Source: Clostridia bacterium
GTDB lineage: Bacteria > Bacillota > Clostridia > CAKSNL01 > HGM11501
Direction: 5' to 3'
Length of the DNA: 64,000 nt
NCBI GenBank assembly: GCA_017411325.1
Contig: JAFQQJ010000065.1
Coordinates: 181,318-245,317, forward strand
Below, piece by piece: positions 27,319 to 36,472 of the stretch; position 1 is the stretch's first letter, and each line of letters starts with the position of its first letter. The notes under the pieces are model-generated. The model did not search any database. It saw nothing but the letters and a program-made list of their open reading frames with translations, and was not told the DNA's origin. The position numbers and the translations under genes are program-made.

Positions 27319-27717
27319 TTACCAGATAAATGCAAGAACCTCTCCGCCTACATTGGCAAGTCTTGCCTTTTTATCAGTCATGATACCCTGTGAAGTTGAA
27401 ATTATTGCAATACCAAGTCCTCTGTATACTCTGGGAAGGTCTTCCTTCGCAGCATATACTCTTAAACCGGGCTTGGATACTCTCTTAAGACCGGTGATAG
27501 CCTTTTCCTTGTTAGCACCGTACTTAAGGGTGATATCAATCATACCCTGCTTATTGTCTTCTGTAACCTGGTATCCCTTTATATAGCCTTCCTCAAGAAG
27601 AATCTGAGCGATTGCCTTTTTCATGTTAGAAGCGGGAACCTGTACAGACTCGTGTTTCTGAGAATTAGCGTTTCTGATACGTGTAAGCATATCAGCAATA
27701 GGATCTGTTATCTGCAT
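27319..27717 (-). CDS. rpsH: 30S ribosomal protein S8
   Basis: 132 aa from the ATG at 27717 ([20 protein letters not shown]) with AAAAGGAGGCATAAT upstream; the longer open frame reaching 27864 runs into rpsN. The C-terminal [20 protein letters not shown] is the S8 signature. S8 binds 16S helix 21 and in some bacteria represses the spc operon. Confidence 0.98.
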   Translation of the reverse strand: MQITDPIADMLTRIRNANSQKHESVQVPASNMKKAIAQILLEEGYIKGYQVTEDNKQGMIDITLKYGANKEKAITGLKRVSKPGLRVYAAKEDLPRVYRGLGIAIISTSQGIMTDKKARLANVGGEVLAFIW

Positions 27718-27746
27718 TATTATGCCTCCTTTTCCGTTAGAATGGA

Positions 27747-27932
27747 TTACCAGCTGGCCTTTGTTACACCGGGAATCTCGCCCTTGTAAGCCAACTCTCT
27801 GAAGCAGATACGGCAAATGCCGTACTTTCTCAGATATGCATGGGGTCTGCCGCAGATTTTGCATCTGTTATATTCTCTTGTGGAATACTTCTGCTCTTTC
27901 TGCTGCTTTAAGATCATAGATTTCTTAGCCAT
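27747..27932 (-). CDS. rpsN: 30S ribosomal protein S14, type Z
   Basis: 61 aa, the short zinc-ribbon form with CKICGRP and CRICFRE. Gram-positive bacteria typically carry this essential C+ form in the spc operon. A long form elsewhere in the genome is possible but not visible. Confidence 0.98.
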   Translation of the reverse strand: MAKKSMILKQQKEQKYSTREYNRCKICGRPHAYLRKYGICRICFRELAYKGEIPGVTKASW

Positions 27933-27953
27933 AACTTATCCTTTCCTCCCTGC

Positions 27954-28493
27954 TCAGCGAGCGAACGGAGCGCCCATAAGTGTGAGGAGCTCACGTGCCT
28001 CTTCATCGGTCTTCGCAGTCGTTACGATTACGATATCCATACCTCTGATTTTATCAATCTTGTCGTATTCGATTTCAGGGAATATGATCTGTTCCTTGAT
28101 ACCTACGTTGTAGTTTCCTCTGCCGTCGAAACTGTCAGGGCTTATACCGCTGAAGTCTCTTACACGGGGAAGTGCAACGTTGATAAATCTGTCGAGGAAC
28201 TCATACATCATGTCTCTTCTGAGTGTTACCTTACAACCGATAGGCATGCCCTCTCTAAGCTTAAAGTTAGCGATAGACTTCTTTGCCTTTGTAGTAACAA
28301 CCTTCTGACCTGTAATCTTCTCAAGATCGCTGATTGCAGCTTCAAGTTCCTTCGGATTATCCTTGGCTTCGCCGACACCGATATTTATAACTATCTTAGA
28401 AATCTTGGGGATTTCCATGGGATTCTTATATCCGAACTTTTCAACCAATGCTTTGGTTACCTGTTCTTTGTAAAATGTTTCAAGTCTTGCCAT
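27954..28493 (-). CDS. rplE: 50S ribosomal protein L5
   Basis: 179 aa. [20 protein letters not shown], the motif [20 protein letters not shown] and the C-terminal [20 protein letters not shown]. It binds 5S rRNA and contacts P-site tRNA. It is followed directly by rpsN. Confidence 0.98.
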   Translation of the reverse strand: MARLETFYKEQVTKALVEKFGYKNPMEIPKISKIVINIGVGEAKDNPKELEAAISDLEKITGQKVVTTKAKKSIANFKLREGMPIGCKVTLRRDMMYEFLDRFINVALPRVRDFSGISPDSFDGRGNYNVGIKEQIIFPEIEYDKIDKIRGMDIVIVTTAKTDEEARELLTLMGAPFAR

Positions 28494-28512
28494 TCGTTAC
28501 AACCTCCTCTCT

Positions 28513-28833
28513 TTAGTCGTTAAAGGTTTCTCCGCACTTTTTACATACGCGAACCTTGCTGCCGTTTTCAAGCAGCTTGTAGCCTATTCTGGTAGGCTTA
28601 TTGCACTTGGGGCAAATATGCATAACCTTGCATGCATATACGGGTGCTTCCTGCTTTATGATTCCGCCGGGCTGTGTCTGGCTCTTAGCTTTCTGATGCT
28701 TTGTGATCATGTTAACGCCTTCAACAACTACTTTGCCGGCCTTGGGGTTTGTGGAAAGCACCTTGCCGGTTTTACCTTTATGGGCACCGGATAATACTAC
28801 TACCTGGTCACCCTCTTTAATATGAAGCGACAT
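28513..28833 (-). CDS. rplX: 50S ribosomal protein L24
   Basis: 106 aa. KOW motif at the N-terminus (KEGDQVVVLSGAHKGKTGKV) and a C-terminal segment with two cysteine pairs (CPKC and CKKC) that could hold zinc. L24 is an assembly initiator at the tunnel exit. Confidence 0.98.
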   Translation of the reverse strand: MSLHIKEGDQVVVLSGAHKGKTGKVLSTNPKAGKVVVEGVNMITKHQKAKSQTQPGGIIKQEAPVYACKVMHICPKCNKPTRIGYKLLENGSKVRVCKKCGETFND

Positions 28834-28845
28834 ATTGGTACCTCC

Positions 28846-29214
28846 TTACAGAACTTCGGGAGCAAGAGAAAGTATCTTCATATACTCTTTTTCTCTGAGC
28901 TCTCTTGCTACGGGGCCAAATATACGGGTTCCCTTGGGGTTTTTGTCATCCTGTATAATAACCGCAGCGTTTTCGTCAAATCTTATATAAGAACCGTCCG
29001 CACGTCTTAAATTGTTAACTGTACGAACTACAACCGCCTTTACAACATCACCTTTTTTAACAATACCGCCGGGTGCTGCCTTCTTAACGGAGCATACGAT
29101 AACGTCACCAACGGACGCATACTTTCTGCCGGATCCGCCAAGTACACGGATGCACATAACTTCCTTAGCACCTGTATTGTCTGCTATCTTCAAAAGAGAC
29201 TGCTGCTGTATCAC
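28846..29214 (-). CDS. rplN: 50S ribosomal protein L14
   Basis: 122 aa, the standard length, [20 protein letters not shown] with the central [18 protein letters not shown]. It forms part of intersubunit bridges B5 and B8. Confidence 0.98.
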   Translation of the reverse strand: MIQQQSLLKIADNTGAKEVMCIRVLGGSGRKYASVGDVIVCSVKKAAPGGIVKKGDVVKAVVVRTVNNLRRADGSYIRFDENAAVIIQDDKNPKGTRIFGPVARELREKEYMKILSLAPEVL

Positions 29215-29253
29215 GATTCTTCAACTCCTTCCGATTATTTAGCTTGGAACTAA

Positions 29254-29511
29254 TTATTTTACTTTTTCTACGATTTCAACAAGTCTCCATCTCTTGTCAC
29301 GGCTTAAAGGTCTTGTTTCCATAACCTTTACCTTATCGCCTACCTGGCACTCATTTAATTCATCATGAGCCTTAAGAGTGTATGTTCTCTTAACAACCTT
29401 GCCGTAGAGAGGATGCTTTACGTGTTCTTCAATTGCAACTACGATTGTTTTATCCATCTTGTTGCTCTTTACAACACCTATTCTGACTTTACGGAAATTT
29501 CTTTCAGACAT
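29254..29511 (-). CDS. rpsQ: 30S ribosomal protein S17
   Basis: 85 aa, OB fold with [16 protein letters not shown] and [16 protein letters not shown]. It is a primary binder of the 5' domain of 16S rRNA. Standard position between rpmC and rplN. Confidence 0.98.
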   Translation of the reverse strand: MSERNFRKVRIGVVKSNKMDKTIVVAIEEHVKHPLYGKVVKRTYTLKAHDELNECQVGDKVKVMETRPLSRDKRWRLVEIVEKVK

Positions 29512-29533
29512 TTACATTTACCTCCTTCCGAGC

Positions 29534-29728
29534 TTACGCGTTCATCTCTTTCTCTTTGATGACCGTCATAACTTTAGCAATTGACTTCTTTGTCTCAACC
29601 ATCTTCATAGGATTGTCAAGCTGATTTGTCGCATGCTGGAATCTGAGATTAAAAAGCTCGCTCTTAAGGTCTGTAAGCTTTGTATTCAGTTCCTCTAAGG
29701 ATAATTCACGAATTTCTTTAATTTTCAC
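29534..29728 (-). CDS. rpmC: 50S ribosomal protein L29
   Basis: 64 aa beginning with a GTG at 29728 ([20 protein letters not shown]). GGAGGGTGAT is placed 5 nt upstream, inside the rplP end, and the gene overlaps rplP by 11 nt; the longer open frame to 29791 is not used. It binds at the tunnel exit and helps dock SRP and trigger factor. Confidence 0.97.
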   Translation of the reverse strand: MKIKEIRELSLEELNTKLTDLKSELFNLRFQHATNQLDNPMKMVETKKSIAKVMTVIKEKEMNA

Positions 29729-30149
29729 AAGAATCACCCTCCGTTTCCTTTTTAACAAATTTGCACTTAACCGGAAGCTTATGCATTGCAAGTCTCATAG
29801 CTTCTCTTGCTGTTTCCTCGTCAACACCCTTAACCTCGAAGAGAACTCTTCCGGGCTTAACAACTGCTACCCAGTATTCGGGTGAGCCCTTACCGGAACC
29901 CATTCGTGTCTCAGCAGGCTTTTCAGTTACGGGCTTGTCGGGGAATATTTTAATAAATACCTGGCCGCCTCTCTTGATGTATCTTGTAAGCGCGATACGG
30001 GCAGCTTCGATCTGATTAGAAGTGATCCAGGAAGGCTCTAAAGCCTGAAGGCCGAAATCTCCGTAAGTAACCATGTTACCTCTCTGAGCAGTACCCTTCA
30101 TTCTTCCTCTGAATACTCTTCTGTGCTTAACTCTTTTAGGCATTAACAT
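29718..30149 (-). CDS. rplP: 50S ribosomal protein L16
   Basis: 143 aa from the ATG at 30149 ([20 protein letters not shown]), with AAGGAGG 8 nt upstream; the longer frame to 30257 lies in rpsC. Conserved [20 protein letters not shown]. It organises the A-site region of the large subunit. It overlaps rpsC by 14 nt. Confidence 0.98.
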   Translation of the reverse strand: MLMPKRVKHRRVFRGRMKGTAQRGNMVTYGDFGLQALEPSWITSNQIEAARIALTRYIKRGGQVFIKIFPDKPVTEKPAETRMGSGKGSPEYWVAVVKPGRVLFEVKGVDEETAREAMRLAMHKLPVKCKFVKKETEGDSCEN

Positions 30150-30870
30150 TGTTTTTGCCTCCTTCCGTCTTGCGGGGAGCTCTACGCTCTCTTCTGGGCT
30201 TTTCGGAAACAGGAGGAGCAATTTCTGCTGCTGCCTTTGTTCCGGGGAGAACTTCACCCTTGTAGATCCAAACCTTAACGCCGATCTTACCGTAGGTTGT
30301 GTTAGCCTCCCAGAAGCCGTAGTCGATATCCGCTCTTAATGTCTGCAGCGGAATTGTTCCCTCGTGATAGTGCTCTGTTCTGGCGATTTCCGCACCGCCG
30401 AGACGACCGGAACAAGTGGTCTTGATACCCTTTGCTCCCATCTTCATTGCTCTCTGCATGGAGCTCTTCATAGCCTTTCTGAAAGAAATACGCTTTTCGA
30501 GCTGTGCAGCGATGCTTTCAGCAACGAGCTGTGCATTTGTTGAAGGATTCTTAACTTCAACAATGTTTAATGCAACTTCCTTACCGGTCATTGCAACAAG
30601 CTGTGCCTTAAGCTTTTCGATTTCAGAACCTTTTGAACCGATGATAACACCGGGTCTTGCCGTATTGATGGAAACGGAAAGCTTGTTGTTTGCTCTCTCG
30701 ATTTCAATCTTGGATACGTTAGCGGCAAAAAGTGTCTTCTTAAGGAAGGTTCTGATTTTATAATCTTCTACAAGATTATCACCGAAAGTTTTCTTGTCAG
30801 CGTACCACTTGGAATCCCAGTCTTTAATAACGCCGACTCTTAAACCGTGAGGATTAACTTTCTGGCCCAT
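30136..30870 (-). CDS. rpsC: 30S ribosomal protein S3
   Basis: 244 aa, with the KH domain [20 protein letters not shown] and the C-terminal domain [20 protein letters not shown]. The last ~30 residues form a basic, low-complexity tail ([15 protein letters not shown]). S3 is part of the mRNA entry helicase. Its ATG shares one base with the rplV stop. Confidence 0.98.
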   Translation of the reverse strand: MGQKVNPHGLRVGVIKDWDSKWYADKKTFGDNLVEDYKIRTFLKKTLFAANVSKIEIERANNKLSVSINTARPGVIIGSKGSEIEKLKAQLVAMTGKEVALNIVEVKNPSTNAQLVAESIAAQLEKRISFRKAMKSSMQRAMKMGAKGIKTTCSGRLGGAEIARTEHYHEGTIPLQTLRADIDYGFWEANTTYGKIGVKVWIYKGEVLPGTKAAAEIAPPVSEKPRRERRAPRKTEGGKNNVNA

Positions 30871-31223
30871 TATTTTGCCTCCCTTTCTCTAACAACGATA
30901 GTAATGTGACATGTTCTCTTTAAGATCCTGAACGCACGTCCCTGAGCTCTGGGTCTTATTCTCTTAAGTGTAGGACCCGCATTAGCATAAGCCTCAGCTA
31001 CGTATAAATCATCAGGATTCATGCCGAAATTGTTTTCCGCATTTGCGATTGCGGAGTTCAAAAGTTTTATTAAAACCTCAGAAGCAGCCTTGGGGGTGTT
31101 CTTAAGGATACCCATTGCAACACCTACGGGCTTGTTTCTGATGAGGTCGTTAACAATATTCACCTTTCTGGGTGATATGCGAATATAGCGTACAACTGCT
31201 TTCGCTTCTGTTCTTGCCTCCAT
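30870..31223 (-). CDS. rplV: 50S ribosomal protein L22
   Basis: 117 aa from the ATG at 31223 ([20 protein letters not shown]), with AGGAGG 8 nt upstream; a TTG two codons earlier is less likely. The conserved hairpin [20 protein letters not shown] lines the exit tunnel, where macrolides and arrest peptides act. Confidence 0.98.
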   Translation of the reverse strand: MEARTEAKAVVRYIRISPRKVNIVNDLIRNKPVGVAMGILKNTPKAASEVLIKLLNSAIANAENNFGMNPDDLYVAEAYANAGPTLKRIRPRAQGRAFRILKRTCHITIVVREREAK

Positions 31224-31250
31224 CGACAATTCCTCCTCTCTTACGAGATA

Positions 31251-31526
31251 TTACTTTCCGGTTGTCTTTGCGCCTGCGTGACCTTTGAAGGTTCTTGTAG
31301 GAGCAAATTCACCTAACTTATGACCAACCATATCTTCTGTTACATAAACCGGAACATGCTTTCTTCCGTCATGTACTGCTATTGTATGACCTACAAAATC
31401 AGGGAAAATCGTGGAAGATCTTGACCAAGTTTTAAGAACTCTTTTTTCGCCTGCTTCGTTCATCTTTTCGATACGGCTTAAAAGCTTCGCATCAACGAAG
31501 GGGCCTTTCTTTACACTGCGTCCCAT
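31251..31526 (-). CDS. rpsS: 30S ribosomal protein S19
   Basis: 91 aa. [20 protein letters not shown] and the signature [20 protein letters not shown]. It sits in the head of the 30S subunit near S13. Confidence 0.98.
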   Translation of the reverse strand: MGRSVKKGPFVDAKLLSRIEKMNEAGEKRVLKTWSRSSTIFPDFVGHTIAVHDGRKHVPVYVTEDMVGHKLGEFAPTRTFKGHAGAKTTGK

Positions 31527-31544
31527 ATTAAAATCCTCCTTCTA

Positions 31545-32378
31545 TTATTTACCGTTACGTGTCTTAACGATGTACTTGGAAGAATACTTCTTCTGCTTAC
31601 GTGTCTTAAGACCAAGTGCGGGCTTACCCCAAGGTGTAACGGGGCTGGGCATACCGATGGGTGACTTACCTTCACCACCACCGTGAGGATGGTCGTTGGG
31701 GTTCATTACAACACCGCGGACTGTGGGACGAATACCCATATGTCTCTTTCTGCCGGCTTTACCGATAGTGATGTTTTCATGGTCCTGGTTGCCTATTACG
31801 CCGATTGTTGCTTTGCAGTCAACGTCTATCATTCTTACTTCTCCGGAAGGCATTCTTACCTGAGAATACTTCTCTTCCTTAGCCATAAGCTGAGCAGAAG
31901 CACCTGCGCTTCTTACGAGCTGACCGCCCTTACCCTTGGAAAGCTCAATATTGTGAATGAGTGTACCAACGGGAATAGATCTGATGGGGAGGCAGTTACC
32001 GGGCTTAATGTCCGCGCCTGCCCCGGACATAACCTGATCACCAACGTGAAGATCCTGGGGAGCAAGGATATAAGCCTTTTCTCCGTCCTCATACTGAATG
32101 AGTGCGATGTTTGCACTTCTGTTGGGATCGTACTCAATTGTCATAACAGTTGCTGCCATGTCAATCTTGTTTCTCTTAAAATCAATGATTCTGTATTTTC
32201 TCCTGTTTGCGCCGCCTCTGTGACGAACTGTGATTCTGCCGTAAGAGTTTCTTCCGGCATTGTTCTTCATAGGTTCGAGAAGAGAACGCTCGGGTTTATT
32301 TGTGGTAATTTCCTCAAATGTGGAAACCGTCATCTGTCTGCGCGCAGGAGAGGTAGGATTATATTTTCTTATAGCCAT
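31545..32378 (-). CDS. rplB: 50S ribosomal protein L2
   Basis: 277 aa, full length. It has the conserved [20 protein letters not shown] segment near the peptidyl transferase centre, with the histidine of HPHGGGEG needed for activity. The N-terminal [20 protein letters not shown] is typical. Confidence 0.98.
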   Translation of the reverse strand: MAIRKYNPTSPARRQMTVSTFEEITTNKPERSLLEPMKNNAGRNSYGRITVRHRGGANRRKYRIIDFKRNKIDMAATVMTIEYDPNRSANIALIQYEDGEKAYILAPQDLHVGDQVMSGAGADIKPGNCLPIRSIPVGTLIHNIELSKGKGGQLVRSAGASAQLMAKEEKYSQVRMPSGEVRMIDVDCKATIGVIGNQDHENITIGKAGRKRHMGIRPTVRGVVMNPNDHPHGGGEGKSPIGMPSPVTPWGKPALGLKTRKQKKYSSKYIVKTRNGK

Positions 32379-32410
32379 TTTTAATCAAACTCCTTTACTC
32401 TACGTTCAGC

Positions 32411-32707
32411 TTATACCAAACCTTCAAAGGCTTCGATTGTCTTGCTCTTCTCAGTAAGCTTAACTACTGCCTTTTTCCAGTTGGGTCTACTGCCTACGTT
32501 TGCGCCCATTCTCTTTACTTTACCGAGGTATCTTGCGGTTGTAACCTTTTCAACCTCTGTGCCGGGGAACAATTCCTCAACAGCCTTCTTAATTTCAATC
32601 TTGTTAGCGGTGAGGCTTACTACGAAAGTATACTTTCTGTCAGCAATCTGCTCCATACCCTGTTCTGTGATAAGGGGCTTCTTTATGATATCATATGCTG
32701 TCTTCAT
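32411..32707 (-). CDS. rplW: 50S ribosomal protein L23
   Basis: 98 aa, [20 protein letters not shown]. It is the docking site for trigger factor, SRP and SecY at the tunnel exit. Its ATG overlaps the rplD stop by one base (TAATG). Confidence 0.98.
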   Translation of the reverse strand: MKTAYDIIKKPLITEQGMEQIADRKYTFVVSLTANKIEIKKAVEELFPGTEVEKVTTARYLGKVKRMGANVGSRPNWKKAVVKLTEKSKTIEAFEGLV

Positions 32708-33330
32708 TATGCATACACCTCCTGGAGTTTCTCTACCGCACTCTTAGCCACGATGAGCTTATCGTACTTAACCAAGTCATATACGTTAAGCATACCAACG
32801 AAGGAAGCTTTTGCACCTTCAATGTTTCTTGTGGAAAGATATACGTTCTGATTCTTATCGCATGTAACAACGAGAGCCTTCTTGTCTTCGCCAAGCTTTG
32901 CGATAAGCTGTGCCATTGTCTTTGTCTTAACTTCATCCATCTTAAGGTCATCAATAACAAAAATCTTGTTCTCTAAAACCTTTGCGGAAAGAGCAGACTT
33001 CATAGCGAGGGCCTTAACCTTCTTGTTAACAGTGTATCTGTAATCTCTGGGCTTGGGACCTAATGCAATACCGCCGCCAACGTGGTTGGGAGCTCTTAAA
33101 GAACCCTGTCTTGCACGGCCTGTTCCCTTCTGTCTGTAGGGCTTAGCACCGCCGCCTTCTACTTCTGTACGGGTCTTTGTAGACTGAGTGCCCTGTCTCT
33201 GGTTAGCCAGGTAATTCACAACAACTGTGTGAAGCACTGCACCGTTTACTTCCTGACCGAAAACCGCATCAGCGAGCTCAATTTCGCCAACCTTTGCAGC
33301 TGTCATATCAAATAAATCAGTTTTAGGCAT
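32707..33330 (-). CDS. rplD: 50S ribosomal protein L4
   Basis: 207 aa. The tunnel-reaching loop is visible in [20 protein letters not shown] (about residues 63-82). L4 is the translational repressor of the S10 operon in several bacteria, so the long leader at 34396-34741 is a possible target. Confidence 0.98.
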   Translation of the reverse strand: MPKTDLFDMTAAKVGEIELADAVFGQEVNGAVLHTVVVNYLANQRQGTQSTKTRTEVEGGGAKPYRQKGTGRARQGSLRAPNHVGGGIALGPKPRDYRYTVNKKVKALAMKSALSAKVLENKIFVIDDLKMDEVKTKTMAQLIAKLGEDKKALVVTCDKNQNVYLSTRNIEGAKASFVGMLNVYDLVKYDKLIVAKSAVEKLQEVYA

Positions 33331-33354
33331 TTAAAATTCCTCCTTCCTTAAGTC

Positions 33355-33987
33355 TTACGCCTTTACAGCGTTTCTTACTGTTACGATTCCGCCCTTAGCA
33401 CCGGGAATCGCACCCTTTATCAAAAGAAGATTTCTTTCGGCATCAACTTTTACGATTTCAAGGTTTAATACAGTAACTCTGTCAACACCCATATGTCCGG
33501 GAAGCTTCTTGCCCTTTAATACTCTTGAGGGAGTGGAGCAAGCGCCCATAGAACCGGGATGTCTGTGAACGGGACCTGTACCGTGTGTTTCCTTAAGTCT
33601 GGAAGCGTTGTGGCGCTTTATTACGCCAGCGTATCCCTTACCTTTGGAAATACCGATTACGTCAACCTTATCTGCTTCTGCAAATATGTCGCACTTAATC
33701 TCGTCCTTTACGTTGAGTGCTGATGTGTCGCTTAAACGAAATTCGCGAAGATATTTCTTTGCTTCAACTTCCGCCTTAGCGAAGTGTCCCTTAAGGGGCT
33801 TTGTTGTGTGCTTGTCCTTAAGAGGTGCGAAGCCGACCTGAACTGCTTCATAGCCGTCCTTTTCAACGGTCTTCTTCTGGATTACTGTGCAAGGACCTGC
33901 TTCCACTACGGTTACGGGAATTACTTTTCCGTCCGGAGCGAAAACCTGAGTCATGCCGATTTTCTTACCGATAATTGCCTTTTCCAT
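33355..33987 (-). CDS. rplC: 50S ribosomal protein L3
   Basis: 210 aa. [20 protein letters not shown] and the loop [20 protein letters not shown] that approaches the A site. It is an early assembly protein of the 50S subunit. Confidence 0.98.
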   Translation of the reverse strand: MEKAIIGKKIGMTQVFAPDGKVIPVTVVEAGPCTVIQKKTVEKDGYEAVQVGFAPLKDKHTTKPLKGHFAKAEVEAKKYLREFRLSDTSALNVKDEIKCDIFAEADKVDVIGISKGKGYAGVIKRHNASRLKETHGTGPVHRHPGSMGACSTPSRVLKGKKLPGHMGVDRVTVLNLEIVKVDAERNLLLIKGAIPGAKGGIVTVRNAVKA

Positions 33988-34071
33988 GAGTATAACGTCC
34001 TCCTTAAATTTGGTTATTGGTTGACTTTCGCCAACATTGACCGGTAAACCGGAGTTTTAAGAGTGATGTTC

Positions 34072-34395
34072 TTATTTTGCGTTCTGAACAAGCTTAATCT
34101 CAACCTGTACGCCGGCAGGAACATCGAGTCTGCCGAGAGCTTCAACAGTCTTCTGTGTGGGAGAGAGAATGTCGATAAGTCTCTTGTGAGTTCTCATTTC
34201 AAACTGTTCGCGAGAATCTTTGTACTTATGAACCGCACGAAGAATTGTCACGATTTCCTTTTCTGTGGGAAGAGGAATGGGACCCTTTACTTCGGAGCCT
34301 GTTCTCTTGGCTGTTTCCACAATCTTGTCTGTGGACTGGTCAAGAAGAGCATGATCATAAGCCTTAAGTCTGATTCTGATTTTCTGTTTTGCCAT
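34072..34395 (-). CDS. rpsJ: 30S ribosomal protein S10
   Basis: 107 aa, [20 protein letters not shown], with the [16 protein letters not shown] segment. S10 is part of the 30S head and, with NusB, of antitermination complexes. First gene of the ribosomal supercluster; AAGGAGGCGATTTTACTC precedes the ATG. Confidence 0.98.
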   Translation of the reverse strand: MAKQKIRIRLKAYDHALLDQSTDKIVETAKRTGSEVKGPIPLPTEKEIVTILRAVHKYKDSREQFEMRTHKRLIDILSPTQKTVEALGRLDVPAGVQVEIKLVQNAK

Positions 34396-34741
34396 GAGTA
34401 AAATCGCCTCCTTATTTTATTTGCTTTGGGTTAAGGGCATTACTTCATTATTATATACCCCAAGGAGACTCAGAAGAACTCGCCTTACACTCGCCCGGGT
34501 GTTTCATCCACCCCAACTTTAAGTCCCGGCATGCTTGCCGGGATCCGCACTTTCAGAAGGATTCCACACCTTCCCTCTTACTTATGCCACTCTGTGCAAA
34601 GCATTTGCGCTTTCGCCCGGTTTCTCTGAATCGGACTCCCTCTGCAGGAAAACCGGCATTGCCGCAACCTCCTGCTTCATCGGTAGTCTGCTTCCGTGTG
34701 CCCCAAAAACGCACACAAAAACAGTGGTCACATAGACCGAC
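34396..34741 (-). promoter_or_regulatory. Long 5' leader of the S10 operon
   Basis: About 345 nt between the predicted start of promoter P2 and rpsJ. No convincing gene is seen. Hairpins include GTGTGC/GCACAC (34696-34716) and a perfect 7-bp stem CCCGGCA/TGCCGGG with a 4-nt loop (34525-34542). The length and structure fit a ribosomal-protein autoregulatory leader, but I do not recognise a specific leader family. Confidence 0.5.
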
Positions 34742-34747
34742 CTTGTA

Positions 34748-34776
34748 ATTGTACCATGAAAACCACTGTTTGTCAA
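34748..34776 (-). promoter_or_regulatory. S10 operon promoter P2, crossed by an inverted repeat
   Basis: Minus strand TTGACA (34776-34771), 17-bp spacer, TACAAT (34753-34748). A perfect 10-bp inverted repeat (AAACAGTGGT at 34719-34728 and ACCACTGTTT at 34762-34771) spans the -10 region and predicted start, one arm inside the spacer. This could be an operator. Confidence 0.8.
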
Positions 34777-34897
34777 TATTTTTTTGTATTTTTCACATTT
34801 TTGTAAATTTCGTCAGAAATACGGTTTTTACAGAAACTTTTTGTGCAAGATTACCATAAAACAGAGTTTTTATATAAATTCCGCCTCTGCAGTGGCT

Positions 34898-34926
34898 ATT
34901 ATAACACAGATTTGGGTGATTTGCAA
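34898..34926 (-). promoter_or_regulatory. S10 operon promoter P1
   Basis: Minus strand TTGCAA (34926-34921), 17-bp spacer, TATAAT (34903-34898), about 150 bp upstream of P2, giving tandem promoters for the ribosomal cluster. Confidence 0.7.
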
Positions 34927-34968
34927 GATTTAGTTCTTTCCAAACATAAACTAACTTAAGCGTTTCAA

Positions 34969-35026
34969 GGGGTTACGGGGATTGTTAAGGGGGCTAAGGG
35001 GGAAATCGCAATCCCCCTGCCCCCTT
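34969..35026. repeat. G-run cluster and nested inverted repeat
   Basis: Four G-runs (34969-34972, 34977-34980, 34989-34993, 34998-35002) separated by 4, 8 and 4 nt fit the sequence pattern of a G-quadruplex. The last two also pair with C-runs: AAGGGGG (34987-34993) with CCCCCTT (35020-35026), and GGGGG with CCCCC (35013-35017). It lies between the broken nuclease gene and promoter P1; the hairpin has no T-tract in either direction. Confidence 0.7.
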
Positions 35027-35039
35027 GACATCGTAAAAA

Positions 35040-35641
35040 TCATTCATTTGACTTATCCGTTTCGCAAAGTTCCGTAATACGCTTCCTCAAACTATCATAT
35101 TTACACAATTCAGCCCCTGCTTTAACAAGAGCACTCAGAGATACCGTTTTCTGTTTCCCAAACTTTTCATCAAGCAGTTTAGTTGGAATAACATAAAAGT
35201 CCCATTGTTCTATTAAAAGCGGATTAATTGTCTTTTGTTCAGTGTGCTTATGTACGCAGAACACATATATATCAGACTGTCTTTTCTGATAACTGTCATA
35301 TTCATTCGATTTACTGTCCCATCCGTATGTGGGAGCTATACCAAATGTAATCTTTGATAATTTTTTCTGTTCCCATGTCTGTATATATCCGGATGTTTTC
35401 ACTTCAATTGCAATATTATCTTTTAACAGCAAATCATATTTATCCCACGAAATTCTCACGAATCTTGTATTCCCAAAGCGCACGCTACCAAGTACTCAGC
35501 CAAAGCTCCTCTTTCAGCATTTCCAATCAAATCAGAATATGCCCATCTCCAAAAATCCGTTAATTCAGCAACTCGTTTTCCTCCAGGAGTAATTATTTTC
35601 TCCGTTCCCTGCTTTTTTTCAGCTTTTATTGCCGGATACAT
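35040..35641 (-). pseudogene. PD-(D/E)XK-type nuclease-like gene broken by a -1 frameshift
   Basis: Two overlapping reading frames together make one ~200-aa protein. The first (35641 to 35456) starts MYPAIKAEKKQGTEK after GAGGTGG and ends ALAEYLVACALGIQDS. The second continues from about 35465 with VRISWDKYDLLLKDN and IAIEVKTSGYIQTW, the latter resembling the E-x-K core of restriction-type nucleases. Rereading one base at 35460-35465 would join them in phase as GIQDS-VRISWDKYD. There is no homopolymer at the junction. It is either a recently inactivated gene, a sequencing error or, less likely, programmed frameshifting. Natural function is unknown. Confidence 0.7.
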
Positions 35642-35693
35642 AATACCACCTCTTTCCCATATTAACACACAAAATTCATTTTTTCAAGTATTT

Positions 35694-35723
35694 GCATAAA
35701 AAACAAACTCCTTGCGGATAATA
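35694..35723 (+). promoter_or_regulatory. Candidate forespore (sigma-G-like) promoter of sleB
   Basis: GCATA (35694-35698), 18-bp spacer, GATAATA (35717-35723), one mismatch from the known sigma-G pattern. It lies 33 bp before the sleB ATG. Cortex hydrolase genes are sigma-G dependent in Bacillus, which supports but does not prove the assignment. Confidence 0.4.
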
Positions 35724-35755
35724 AAGGCAATCTATACTTTACAGAGGTATTAATA

Positions 35756-36424
35756 ATGAAAAATATACGAAACAGAATATTCTTTGGTCTTATGGCACTA
35801 ATTGTTGCCTTTTCCTTCATAACATATGAGGATGCATCTCCCCTTTCCGTCTTATCAAAGCTGGGAAGTCAGGGGCAGGAGGTAAGAAACATCCAGTCCC
35901 GCTTAAAGGAATGGGGCTATTATAAAGGAAGCGTTGACGGCGTTTACGGTCAGCAGACAAAAAACGCCGTAATTAAATTTCAAAAAAAGAACGGTCTTAA
36001 GGCAGACGGCATTGCAGGTAACGCCACCTTAGCCGCTATCGGTCTTCCCACAAGCTCATCCTCTTCCTCATCCTCCGCCAATGTAAATCTGCTTGCCCGT
36101 ATAATCAACGGCGAGGCAAGGGGCGAAACCTATACCGGGCAGGTGGCGGTTGGTGCCGTGGTATTAAACAGAGTTGAGCACCCGTCCTTCCCCAACACGA
36201 TAGCCGGGGTGATTTATCAGCCTCAGGCGTTTACCGCCGTGGATGACGGGCAGATTAATGCCGCAGTTACCGCAAGCTGCATCCGTGCCGCAAAGGACGC
36301 CTTAAACGGCTGGGATCCTACGGGCGGAGCCATTTATTATTACAATCCAAGAACAGCAACCAACAAATGGATACGAAGCCGCCCTGTAATAACCACCATA
36401 GGAAAGCACGTCTTCTGCAAATAA
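35756..36424 (+). CDS. sleB: Spore cortex-lytic enzyme, SleB-like cell wall hydrolase
   Basis: 222 aa. The N-terminal ~25 residues form a signal peptide/anchor ([16 protein letters not shown]). A PG_binding_1 domain follows at about 36-93 ([31 protein letters not shown]), then a serine linker (SSSSSSSS) and the Hydrolase_2/SleB catalytic domain at about 109-222 ([12 protein letters not shown], with the catalytic Glu, and [10 protein letters not shown]). SleB is a lytic transglycosylase that opens the cortex during germination, so the host lineage can form spores or did so recently. A small copy of the family could also act in vegetative cell wall turnover. Confidence 0.9.
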   Translation: MKNIRNRIFFGLMALIVAFSFITYEDASPLSVLSKLGSQGQEVRNIQSRLKEWGYYKGSVDGVYGQQTKNAVIKFQKKNGLKADGIAGNATLAAIGLPTSSSSSSSSANVNLLARIINGEARGETYTGQVAVGAVVLNRVEHPSFPNTIAGVIYQPQAFTAVDDGQINAAVTASCIRAAKDALNGWDPTGGAIYYYNPRTATNKWIRSRPVITTIGKHVFCK

Positions 36425-36433
36425 TAACTATAT

Positions 36434-36470
36434 AATAAAGGAAGGAATTTAAAAAATTCCTTCCTTTATT
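36434..36470. terminator. Bidirectional terminator between sleB and the GH36 operon
   Basis: Perfect 17-bp hairpin (arms 36434-36450 and 36454-36470, loop AAA) with A/T tracts, three bases from the end of the convergent GH36 gene. Confidence 0.9.
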
Positions 36471-36472
36471 TA

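Noticed and set aside
31683..32384. 233-codon plus-strand open frame
   Set aside because: It is entirely antisense to rplB and has no family features; it is a shadow of a strongly biased gene.
34396..34741. T-box or known riboswitch
   Set aside because: No T-box sequence or other riboswitch core that I recognise is present in the leader.
34582..34776. Leader peptide in the S10 leader
   Set aside because: The frame begins upstream of the P2 transcript start, the internal ATG has no good Shine-Dalgarno, and nothing suggests a stalling sequence.
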